Assembly (NCBI RefSeq): GCF_000002425.4
Contig: NC_037261.1
Location: forward strand, 4,428,082 to 4,492,081
Source: Physcomitrium patens
Lineage: Eukaryota > Streptophyta > Bryopsida > Funariales > Funariaceae
Reading direction: 5' to 3'
DNA length: 64,000 nt
Numbering within the stretch: position 1 is the stretch's first letter; each line of letters begins with the position of its first letter. Under the pieces are notes generated by a model. That model was not told the DNA's origin, made no database searches, and was given only the letters and a program-made list of their open reading frames with translations. Both the position numbers and the translations under genes were made by a program. Positions 41,877 to 52,493 of the stretch are shown here, piece by piece.

Positions 41877-44045
41877 TCAATTTATCTCCTCTATTTTTCC
41901 TGGACTCTGGATCTGCTGATCCCGATTATTGAAATTGAATGGAGCATTACATTGCTGATACGTATGCCTTGACTGCTTGCAATTCCCACAAACTAGCGCA
42001 TAATTGTCACTGGCTCTTGGATTGGGACATTCATTGGCATAATGACCAATCTGTCTACAACGGAAACAACGCAATGGCCTTTTTGCACCTCCATCAAGCA
42101 TATTGGGTATCTCCACCGGTATATACCTACTAGGTTTGTTCCATGTAGGTTGAGAAAACGATCCTGGTTGTCTTGGTTGTACTTGGTTCAATGGCATCGA
42201 TGGAGCATATGGCTGATACCCATGCTGCTCCTTACCATAGTTCTGAGGATTTGATACAAACCCCTGATTATAAGTGGAATTTTGAAAATGATTGACTGCT
42301 CGATTTTGTCGGTTAGATCGATTTCCATGCCATCCAAACGTATTTCTTGTTTGAACTTGATTGACATCCCATGGAGTTGGTGGAATCACGGACTGATTAC
42401 TGAATTGTTGTTGTCTTTGCAAATTCCAACAATTAGCAGTTAAGTCCTTGCCTCCACAAAATGTACATTTACTAAACACTTGTAAAGGTGACGGGCATTC
42501 CGTTACCAAATGACCGTGGCTATGACAATTACTGCACCATACATTGGTCCTAGTATTGGTTGGCTTTTGCCTCTTCTCTTTATCTTTGGCCATATTAACG
42601 GCCATTTCCTCCATTTTCTTCATCAAGTTCAATAACAAGGCTTCATTGGAATCTTTTGAAGCTAGTATTATTTGTTTTTTTGCCAAAGTTGACTCTTGTG
42701 TTTGATATGGAAAATATGGAGCATACGCTGTTGTAACTTGCAGTGGTAAAGCTTGCATTGGGGTAACATTAACTGGCCCCTGAGTATTGGCACTTGAATG
42801 GGCCTCTGTTTCGATCATCTGTGGATAACTACCCACTCATCCGTTCAAAGCCGGATATTGATAATTGCTTTGAACTGGTATCATCGTGGCACTCGCAGTT
42901 AAAAACTGATCATAATGGCATTCCTCCCAAACCTTGGCTCTATCAAAGGATGCAAATACCGTAACTAGTTGAGCTTCTTTAACAAATTTTTTTAGCTCTG
43001 GTGGGTGCAAACCATTTATTAATATAGATAATATAAATACCTCCGGCATTTGGTGGTTCAGCCACTTACTAAGTATATCAGCCACTCGGCCATAGTACGA
43101 TTCCACCGCCTCTCCTAGGATCATTTTGCTGTTCATTAACCTTCCTCGAAGATGGCCTTCAAAACCAATTGGTCGAAAATGGGTCAAAAATGCATTCTTC
43201 AATGCTTCCTAGTTCGAAAATTGACCAACTGGTTGATGGTTATACCATTCAAACGTTGTATCCTTTAAGGTTGCTGGCAACCATTGTAACCAAATATCCT
43301 CAGTTCTCCCATTATTGGCGACACATGCTGTCAAAAACTGCAACAAATGTTGATCTGGATCCGTACCCAAAAAGTCCCTAAAGGTAGGTAATGGAGCCAC
43401 GCTAGTTGTGCGATCACTCACAATACCCATTTGTACTGCTATGGGAACTGCTGGACCTCCCGTCGTCATTGAATTTGACAATGTGACACTTAATCATTTG
43501 TTAATATAGTCTGTGTCTCTCCCAAATATATTTTCCGAACTTTCCACCCAGCTCAATTTGCTATTATTATCCTTGAACAAGTTTATTGGTTGAATAGGAG
43601 GTGAGAATGACGGATTTTGAAACACACTGAATTGGCCCTTATTGACCAATAATTTATGCTACTCTATGGAACCAGTTTTGACAGAATTGGCAGTTTCCGC
43701 TATTAGAAACGTACCCAATGGAGTATCCAACTCTTCTGTGATTACCCCACTCTCAGTTAACGGTCTCAGAAGAAACCCTGGCCTATTGACCAAATTTTCT
43801 GCAAGTGCTCTTGGCAATTTCTTTAACGGTATATACTTTTAAAATATTAGATGTCGATTAGCTTCTGGGTATGCTCGAATATGACGACAGGTATGCAACC
43901 ATGGCTTAATCCATCTTTGTCTATGATTCTTTTTTAACTTTCTTTGTTGCTCGTTTCGCAACAAATTTCTTGCTTGTGATCTCTCTATTCTTTCTCTTGA
44001 CTGCCGTATTTTCTTTACTGTTAAGTTGTCATTCTTAATAACCAT
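41877..44045 (-). pseudogene. C gag with four zinc-knuckle-like motifs
   Basis: One frame of about 720 codons from ATG 44,045 (MVIKNDNLTVKK) to 41,877, broken by stops near 43,838, 43,664, 43,495, 43,206 and 42,837. Most of them look like Trp or Arg codons lost to C-to-T change. The capsid core is LPTFRDFLGTDPDQHLLQFL, LPATLKDTTFEWYNH and LTHFRPIGFEGHLRGRL, the plant retrotransposon gag domain. The nucleocapsid carries CSNCHSHGHLVTEC, CTFCGGKDLTANC (His replaced by Leu), CFRCRQIGHYANEC and CGNCKQSRHTYQQC. The N-terminal region is basic (RQSRERIERSQARNLLR). It would package element RNA, but not in this broken form. Confidence 0.85.
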
Positions 44046-44136
44046 ACTCTTTCATTATAGTCTTCTGTGACTGCTACCTATTTCCCATCTACTTCAACCG
44101 GTAGTTAATACCTAACACTCCATGCTATTATCAATT

Positions 44137-44154
44137 TTTCCGGCAGCAGCGCCA
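44137..44154 (-). other. C primer-binding site, tRNA-Asp-like
   Basis: In element sense TGGCGCTGCTGCCGGAAA, three nt after the 5' LTR. The usual plant tRNA-Asp site is TGGCGCCGTTGCCGGGGA or a close variant. The differences are mostly C-to-T or G-to-A. This site class is typical of Tat/Athila elements. Confidence 0.7.
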
Positions 44155-44157
44155 AAA

Positions 44158-44856
44158 TGTGATTGTCGTTTTACTTACTCTAACTAACCTAATCAGAGTA
44201 AACCTATATAGGGGAATTCGAACACAGGGAAAGAATACCGCATGAGCTTACACGTTAGGGTCACACAATTAACTGTATTCCGTACTATTTAAAACATCCA
44301 GGAAACACTATAATGTTTTCCACTTCCTAATAATACTCCACCACCACTGATAACAACAACGTGCAATCCGGCACTATCCTAAATGACAGGACATAATCAT
44401 ACTATAATCCAAACTCTGGAGTTCTTCACAATTAACTGCCTTCACATTACAGTGTTTCACACAAACACAGACTCATTCTCTCTGCTGAACTACAATCAGA
44501 TTTCAGCATTCAATCTTTCTTCTTCCCATTTAATAACAATCATACTTCCATTCCATAATTCACTTTCACAATATTCAAAAACTCTTAATCTTCTTATTCA
44601 AAGAAAATAACAAACAAAAGAAAAGAGGTAGCACCAAGCTTACTCCGGCTCACACTATCACAATCTGGCCCTTACTTCCTCTCTCCCATCGTCCTTATGC
44701 TACCACGAGATACCAACTGCTACATCTCTAATGAAAACTACTTTTCCTAACTATTCATCCATTTTACCTACTGAACTACCTTTTCAACAGTCATCTATCC
44801 CTATTTACACTATAAACTAAGTATCTACAATCCAGCAAATAACTACTTATTCTACA
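44158..44856 (-). repeat. C 5' LTR
   Basis: 699 bp, same length as 2,511-3,209. Substitutions are scattered, with no indel seen. It is followed by TSD GCAAC (44,857-44,861) and B0 gag. Confidence 0.92.
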
Positions 44857-46081
44857 GCAACCATGCTTCTCATTTTGTAGTAGCATTTTTTCTTTGAATA
44901 ATGTTTAGAAATGTATTTAGCTTCTCTATAATAGAAGCATAAGCCTTCTTGACATTATCAAGTCTTTTCCTACTCTATGAAGGATTTAAAACATATCATA
45001 TCAATATACATTGGTTCTAGCCTTGATGAATGTGTTTCTAAAAACTTGGAAGTTATAATCATTATTTGAATTATTCCTCTTTAAGCAAGTCTTCATTCTT
45101 GACATCTTTCAAATAATCAATTGTTGAATACAATGGCTTGAACAATAAATTACTCTAAAGATTCTATCTTTGATAATTTCTTTGGCATTATTCTTCAATT
45201 TATATCAAAATTGATTGATAAGGGCTTTGTCATTCTAGTGTACATGATAAGCTAGGTTTTGGATTTTAGCAGCATATATGGTGGCTAACCATGATCTTTG
45301 TCACAAAGATAAGAGCTTAGTTTTTACTACTCTTTCTTTGTCACATTTTTCAAATATGGATGTAAATACTTTTAGAAATGAATTCAAATTATAAAAGAGT
45401 TGCAAATCTTTTTCCATTAAAAATACAAACCAAGAAAATTTATTTTTTGATAAAAATACATCTATAAAATCTAACTTGAGGAAATTCATTGAGATATTGG
45501 AAGGAATACAACCTTAGATAGAACTTGATTTGTTGCAAAAATCCTCAAAATTTTGATCTTATTCTATCAAACTTCTCAAGCATATTAATTCTTCTCTTTA
45601 TTATACTTATAGAAGCAAAATTCCTTGGATTTGGTTGTACTTGTTTCTTTCAATTGCACAACTTCTTACCACAAACTTTAGAAATCTTCTTTAGGTATGA
45701 AAATAGTACCTCCATGATTTATATTAGAAATACATGAAATTTCTATTCTTAAAGTATTGATAGGCTCATGAAGATCTATAATAGTTGCAAATCTATTCAC
45801 TTCTCATGAAAGTAGCATCTATAATCTTTTGTTCCACAGACAATTCAAAAAAGTTCAAAAAATTAAATTAGAGGAGGATTATCTATAACCTCTAAAATCA
45901 AATAAAAATTTCTCTAAAGAAAGATAATCGACTATCTTTAAAGAAAATATTATTATTAAAAAATAAGATTGTTTGTTTAAAGATGGATAGTCTGCAACCT
46001 TCAAAACACGACAATAGAAGTAGAATAATCCACTCAATTTTAAAACAAGATAGAAATAGTAAGTTAAAACTCTTATTAAAC
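44857..46081 (-). pseudogene. B0 gag and leader, decayed
   Basis: At 44,862-45,000 the minus strand encodes EGLCFYYREAKYISKHYSKK and YYKMRS, the decayed counterpart of B1 EGLCLYCGEPKHTAQHC...KK, with the knuckle cysteines partly lost to Tyr. At about 45,500-45,600 it reads LEKFDRIRSKF*GFLQQIK, matching RNFDGTRSKFRGFINQVQ of the B1 capsid. The rest of gag is unreadable. Between about 45,620 and 46,081 lies the leader without recognisable features. Confidence 0.82.
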
Positions 46082-46620
46082 TATCAAGGACACGAATTTT
46101 AAAGAATGAAATCTTCAATATACTCTTGTGACTTTGAAAAGAACTAAAAAATCACTCAAAGATGATATTATATTGAATTAGAGTAGCTATTGTTAAAAAT
46201 AAAAAGATAAGAAAAACTTGAAATAAGACCAAAGATTAGAAAGGCATTGACAAGAATAAAGAAGGCTTCACTCTTTCTTCCATATATACTCTTAATTAAG
46301 AACTTCATGGCAATGTCCTATAGGACCTCCAAAATATGTTGACTTTAGAGGACGCATATCTTAACTTACAAGGCAAGTTTTTTATATGTGTGCCACATAA
46401 TTAATTTATTTTGTAAGTTACCAATACATAGTTAACTTGTTGACCAAATTTCTAACCTATCAATCAACTACAAATACATGTAAAATCAAAGCAGCATCTA
46501 TGAAGCTTCTAGGAAGCTTGTTTAGAAGGTATTATGAAAATAACTTATTTTTATTTATATTTATTTATTTTTACCTAATTATATGGATATTTACTAAAAT
46601 ACCTATATATATCCATAACA
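46082..46620 (-). repeat. B0 5' LTR, decayed
   Basis: About 540 bp aligning end to end with the reverse complement of the 553-bp B1 LTR. Shared landmarks include GGCTTCACTCTTTCT, TCCTATAGGACCTCC, CTTACAAGGCAAGT and GTTAACTTGTTGACC. Cytosines and guanines of B1 are widely A or T here. It ends CCATAACA where B1 has GCCGTGACA. Confidence 0.85.
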
Positions 46621-46639
46621 TAGAGCCTTAAGTAAACTT

Positions 46640-47950
46640 CAAATAATTTATTACAATTCAATCATATTTTAATCTATTAAAATAAATTTTAAAAAAAATT
46701 TACAAAAAAAACACAAAAATATAAAAATACAAAATATTTAAAGAAATATTATAAATAAAAATATTAATTTTAAAATCCTAATTAAATTCTAATCAAATTT
46801 TAAGTCAAATCTTAATTGAAAATGTAATTGAACCTTAATTAAATCATAGGTCAAACCCTAATGAAATCCTAACTAAACCTTAACCAAATCTTAGATCAAT
46901 CTTTAATAAAATTTTAATAGAATCTTAAATCCTAAATAAATCCTAGATAATTTTTAAACCAAGTCCTAAGTAAATTCTAATCCTCACCAAATCCTAGACC
47001 AGATCTTAAACCAAATCCTAATTAAATCCTAGTTCTTAAACAAACTCCTAGTTAATCCTATAGAAAAATAGGACCTTAATAACTAATGATCAAACTATTG
47101 ATATCAACTCAAAATTTGCATACTTCCTAATGTCTTTGTTAGAAATAAGCACAAGAAAGATGAAATCAACTGTACTTACCAATTGAAAGAAATTCAAGAT
47201 AATCCAATCAAGTGTTAAGTGGCTTCATACTCCAATTTAAATGCTAAACTTCTAGTACTAATATCTACTTCTTCAACCATTAAATTGCTTTCAAATTTTA
47301 CTTATATGTTGGAAATCAAGTCTAATATCCATATTAAAAAATCACTTTAATTCAATTAAAAAATTCTTGAAGATCTTAGAAATACTTACTAATCTTTAAA
47401 TTCTAATTTTTGAGACTTCAATCCACAAAAACCTTCATATACTTCAATCTAATTATTTGATTGATTTCAAAAATTTTATATATATTAACAAGTAGTATAC
47501 TATAATATTATGTAAATTTCACCTATATACACACCACAAAACTTCAGAAATCTTCAAATTTGTAAATACATTTATATTTTTCAAATCTTAATTCTACCAA
47601 GAACATTATTAACTTTGAAAATCTTTCAAAATCTCAATTTTGATCTAAATAATATGAAACCAATGTCTATAAAACTTTCCACAAGTCAACTCTCAAATCC
47701 CATATTTGATCTATAAAAGAACCTTAAAATCACCATAGGTGTGTGGTTTTGTGCTTTAGGATCTGATTTCAACTTAGGTTGACATCCAATCCTCTCCAGA
47801 TATCAATTCTTAGCTTCTTGAGTTAAATTTTGCTAAAATCTACTCTTAACTCTTTTCTACACATGCCTATATTATTTAATTTTCCAAACTACTTTGTTTT
47901 GTCTTATTTATGGGCCTACAAAGTAAATAAAAGATCATTTTGTAAAAGTA
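46640..47950 (-). repeat. D repeat, copy a (left arm of a decayed inverted repeat)
   Basis: Non-coding, AT-rich. Its reverse complement matches 50,120-51,450 in the same order: 47,720-47,900 with 50,130-50,290, 47,330-47,470 with 50,560-50,660, and 46,760-47,110 with 50,890-51,240. The last contains a degenerate AAATCCTAA array. I take it as an old LTR because copy b ends like an A LTR. Confidence 0.65.
46760..47060 (-). repeat. Degenerate telomere-like array (AAATCCTAA type)
   Basis: Roughly 25 irregular repeats of AAATCCTA-like units. Reverse-complemented they are TTTAGGA, one base from the plant telomere unit TTTAGGG. It is the mirror of the array at 50,930-51,200. Confidence 0.7.
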
Positions 47951-48854
47951 TAGCATTAGTACTTTTTTAATTTTATTATTCTTTTGACTATTATTTATAC
48001 TTTTAAGATAGTTTTTAATAATATTTTAAAATAAAATCTTCTATAATATAATGGTTTCTTCTCTCTTTCATTCATTAATCATGTTATATCATAATAATGT
48101 ATCCAAAAATTATGAAGTTTTATTTCTTTAATTTTTAATAAAGTCACAAAAAAACAAAATAAAATAAAATAAATGTATTGATAAATAGAAATGTAAGGTT
48201 GTCACTTTGATCAATAAATAATATGAAAAAATAAATAAATAAATAAAATAAAAATGATTGCCATTGCCATCATTGCAAGGCCACTACAAAACACCTAATA
48301 AGAATATCAAGTAGGAAAAAAGAACAAGATCACATCAATGGTAAGAACTCTAGCAATCACTTCAAAAAAAAATAACAACATTAATGCAACAACCTATAAT
48401 AGTCTAAAAGAAAAGAGAGGTTTGGCAACAATAGTAGTCATACAGTTATTCTAATAATACCTTTGTAGAATCTCTACAAAATTGGAGCCTTTTTAATAAT
48501 AATTCAAAATAAAAAAAAGATTCAATAATACCTTTGCTAAGCACTAGTGATAAAGTTGTAACTAAATATACTTAAGATAATTATAAGCTTACTTAGGTTA
48601 TTGAAAGATATCAAAAAATATTTTTAAACACCTTATGTATTATTTTGGATTGTGAATCAATCTTCAAGATAAGTTCAAATCTTTCTACAACTAAATCTCT
48701 AATACGTTCTCAAATTAGTTTTCACTTAATACAATATACTACAACTACAATTATTTAAGGCACAATATATAAAAATTCATGACACTCCATCTAATATTCA
48801 AAAAAATAATAAAATATAATATAATATAATAAATAAATTATTTATTCAATAACC
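47951..48854. other. AT-rich spacer between D copy a and the solo B LTR
   Basis: No coding potential. It contains A-rich runs and short AAATA/TAAAA repeats (48,130-48,260). I see no gene or mobile-element terminus. Confidence 0.5.
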
Positions 48855-49403
48855 TATCAAGGACATGAACTGGAAGATGATACATAAATCCATGTCAAAG
48901 AAAAAGTAAAAAAATAGAAATAAAGAAGTATGTATATTAAAAAGAGATTAGAATGGCTTATTGCTAAAAGATAAGAAAACTTGAGACTCTTGAATTTAGA
49001 CCAGAAACAAGAAAAGAGTTGAAAAGAATGAAGAGGGCTTTATTCTTATCTCTATATATAATATCTAACTACGAACTATGTGGCGATGTTCTATAGGACC
49101 TCCAATATGTGTTGACTTTTTAGGACACATGCCTTGACTTATAAGGCAAGTTTTTCTATGTGTGTGCTACATAGTTAGCTTATTCTTTAAACTACCAACA
49201 TGTGTAGTACATGGTTAACTTGATGACTAAGTTTCTAACCTAAAAGTCAACAATGGATACCTTTAAAGTCAAAGCAACATCTATGTAGCTTCTAAGAAGC
49301 TTTATTAGAAGATATTATAGAATTAATTTACTTTTATCTACTTCTATCTACTTCTACTTATTTTTACAAGTAATTACTGATTTATATGTATATGTCCGTG
49401 ACA
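48855..49403 (-). mobile_element. Solo LTR of family B, decayed
   Basis: About 549 bp aligning with the reverse complement of the B1 LTR, for example GAGGGCTTTATTC, TTCTATAGGACCTCCAATAT and TTGACTTATAAGGCAAG, ending GTCCGTGACA. It starts TATCAAGG where TGTCAAGG is expected. TAACC (48,850-48,854) and TAACT (49,404-49,408) fit a 5-bp TSD with one C-to-T change. There is no internal sequence on either side. Confidence 0.82.
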
Positions 49404-49408
49404 TAACT

Positions 49409-50119
49409 TCAATAAAATAACCAAAAAGAATCTAAATAAGTTGTTGATCAATTGTTTTAGTTGACAATTTTTACACTATCATTGTACAATATCAAATAAC
49501 AATAATAAATTAACAACTAGAACCTACATTAGAAGTTGTTGATATAACAACAAAATAGAGAATAATCAAATAGAAGTCAATGCTAAATAGAATACTATAA
49601 TTCTAGTTGCATATATCAAATATAGGGAGCCAAATAAGAATTAGGAAGTAATATGAATTGCAAGATAGTTGCTTCAATTCCAAGACAATAATATTGTTAT
49701 TACAATAAGAACAATATCATAAGAAAAAAATCTAATGCTAAATTAACACCACCACATAATGCTATATAAGCCAAATTACTATTCTAGTTGCAATACGTTA
49801 AAACTCTAAGCTTCCATATTAGAAAAAAAAAAGAAAATAAAAAACTAAAAAAATCTAATTTATATTTATTATAAGTCTTTTTTTATTAAAGAATAGATCC
49901 CAATGATGTAATGTAGTATGACTAATAGGTGAAAAGAATGAAGAAATTATTATATTATAGAAGATCTTACTTAAAATATTGTAGAAAATTATCTTAGAAA
50001 ATATACAATAGTCCAAAAGAAAGTGGAACTAAATATTTAAATGTTATATTTTTACAAAGTAAACTACTACTTACTTTATAAGACTATAAATAAAATAAAA
50101 TAAAATAAAATAGATTAAA
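49409..50119. other. AT-rich spacer
   Basis: No ORF of note and no recognised element. There are A-rich runs near 49,820-49,850 and 50,090-50,110. Confidence 0.45.
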
Positions 50120-51510
50120 AAAATAAAGAATGTAAGCATATGTAGAAAGAAGTTAGGAGTTGATTTTGGCAAAAATTAACTCAAAAGGGCAAAATTTGAT
50201 ATCCAAAGAAGACCGGTTATCAACCTAGATCAAAATCAGTTCTCTAGACACAAAACCAAGTATTTATGGCAACTCTAAGATTCTTTTAGAAATCGGAGAG
50301 CAAATTTTGAAAGCATAATTAATAAAATTTCTTTGGACATTGTTTTTAAGTGGTTTGAATATGTACTGTTTTTGTAAGAGCTTTGCAAAGTTACAATTAT
50401 TTTGGATGATTTTGGAATTTGTGAAATAAAAAAATATTATATTTTGGACAATTTTATGAATTTGATAGTAGATCTATAGTTCAAAATTTGAAGACTTATG
50501 TAAATAGTTATTTAAACTATATGCTATAAGTTTGAGCTTGATTGAATGGTTGATTTGAAGATTATTGAATTTTAAGTAGATTGAGGTCTCAAAAATTAGA
50601 CTTTGAGGGGTAGTTGGAGTTTCTAAGATCTTCAATAAACTACTAATTGGATTGGAGTTTAATTTATGTTTAAAAGTAATATAATTAATTTATTATATAT
50701 AATTTTATAATAATTAAATAATTTAAAAAAGAGATATTAGTACTAAAAATTTAATATTGAAATTAGAGTAGGAGGCTCACTAATACCTAAGTAGATTTTA
50801 GGATTTTTTTTTATTTGATAAGTATAATTAATTTCAAATTTTTTATGTCTTTTACTAATTTAATTGTTAAAAAATATATAAAATCTTAAATAAGATCAAT
50901 GTTTTAATCAATAGAAATTGAGGTTTTAAATTATGTTAGGGTTAGGTTGAGTTGGTTAGATTTTGATTAGGATTTGGTTAGGTTTTGGTTAAGATTTGGT
51001 TTAGGATTAAAATTGGATTAGGATTTAAGATTTGATTAAGGTTTAATTAGGATTTAGAATTAGATTAGGATTTAGGATTTGATTTAGGATTTTTTTAGGA
51101 TTTAGGATTTAGGATTTGCTTAAGATTTAAGATTTAAGATTTGTTTAGGATTTAGGATTTAAGATTTGCTTAGGATTTAAGATTTGGCTTAAGGTTTGAT
51201 TAAAGTACATTAGGATTTCAACTAAGATTAAATTAAGACTTGATTAAACTTTATTTAAGATATATTTGTGATTATTCTAATATTTCTTTAGGATTTTTTA
51301 AGGATTTTTTAAAGATTTATTGTAGATTTCTTTTGAAATTCCTTTAAGATTTCTTTTGAATTTGATTAAATATTGCTTAGCATTATTAAGATTTAATTAT
51401 ATTTTATTTAGTATTCTATTAGAATTAAGATTTTTTTATTATAATTTCTATTCTACCTTCCACAACCAAGTACCTAGTGTATTCTTGAGTAAGACTTCAT
51501 ACAATACAAC
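50120..51510 (+). repeat. D repeat, copy b (right arm), ending like an A LTR
   Basis: Inverted partner of 46,640-47,950. It ends with CTACCTTCCACAACCAAGTA ... CAATACAACA, which resembles the last ~60 nt of family A LTRs (CTACCTTCTACAGCCAGACG ... ACGACA). D is therefore probably an old LTR distantly related to A. It contains a TTAGGATTT array at about 50,930-51,200. Confidence 0.65.
50930..51200 (+). repeat. Degenerate telomere-like array (TTTAGGA type)
   Basis: Begins GTTAGGGTTAGG and continues as variable TTTAGGATTTAGGATT repeats. It resembles an eroded interstitial telomeric tract, although simple LTR-internal repeats would look the same. Confidence 0.7.
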
Positions 51511-52452
51511 ATCAGAGATTTGAAGCTTCAAAAAATTCAAAAAATCATAGTAAAAGAGGTTTTTTATTTTTTTATTTTATATTTATTAAGAATTAATAAT
51601 ACACTTTCTTCTTGAGTTGGTTTGAAATTAGAAATTTTCTTTAATTTTATAACATAATTATGAAATTTAAACTATAATAAAAATGATTAATATTTTTTAA
51701 TTAAAATCTTATATTAACTAAAACTAAAAAAAGATACTTATTTTAGAAGTCTATACAAAAATTTCTACAAAGAATTTCATCTCTACAAATATGAATTTTT
51801 TTTATTTATCTAAGATTTTTTATATTAATTTATTAAAATTATGATTTTAGGCTTTTTAATGTATTTTTTGTCTTAAATTTAGAATTGAGTTGATTCAATA
51901 GTATATAGAAATCCAAATATTATTAACATCTAAATTAAATGTGAATGGTTTATGCATCTTCATACTCATGGCTAAAAAATATATATACATTTGGCACAAT
52001 AATATGGCCATTATAACTATCAATTCTAATCCTTCTTATACTTCAATGTATATAAGGCCATTATTGTGATGCAACAAGTGCCTCTACAATATCATACTAA
52101 TCTTTTTTTTTAATTTTATCCTATCAATATTTAATTTTTTAATTATCAATAAGTAAAATAAAATAAATCCCATTTGTGTCAACTATCTTTACAATCTTAA
52201 ATGGTACTCCATCTTAACTAGCTATTCTACCTAATTATTTTTATGGCTATTTTTTTCTTTATTTAGATGATCTTTGTTAAAAAAAATAAATTATATATTA
52301 ATAATGATAAAAATAATAAAAATAAAATTATACATTCATAATGACAAAAATTGTTCTATTGACATTCAATATAATATAATGATGGTTGGCTATTCAATTA
52401 GTGTATAGATATTTTTTATGTGGTACTATAAGACACCTGCATTATTATAATA

Positions 52453-52493
<41 letters not shown>

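Larger units (their letters stand above)
2511..44856 (-). mobile_element. Element C: Tat/Athila-like Ty3/gypsy LTR retrotransposon, interrupted and deleted
   Basis: Second layer of the nest. It has two 699-bp LTRs, a 5-bp TSD, a tRNA-Asp-like primer site, gag with several zinc knuckles, a protease start, an integrase C terminus and an extra ORF between integrase and the 3' LTR. The 3' ORF and the primer site are the arrangement known for the plant Athila/Tat lineages. The central pol (protease active site, RT, RNase H and most of integrase) is missing. In its place lie 35.6 kb of A and B elements (5,708-41,274). By eye the two LTRs differ at a few percent of sites. Stops in gag and the 3' ORF are mostly of the tryptophan-to-stop or arginine-to-stop type. 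Confidence 0.85.
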
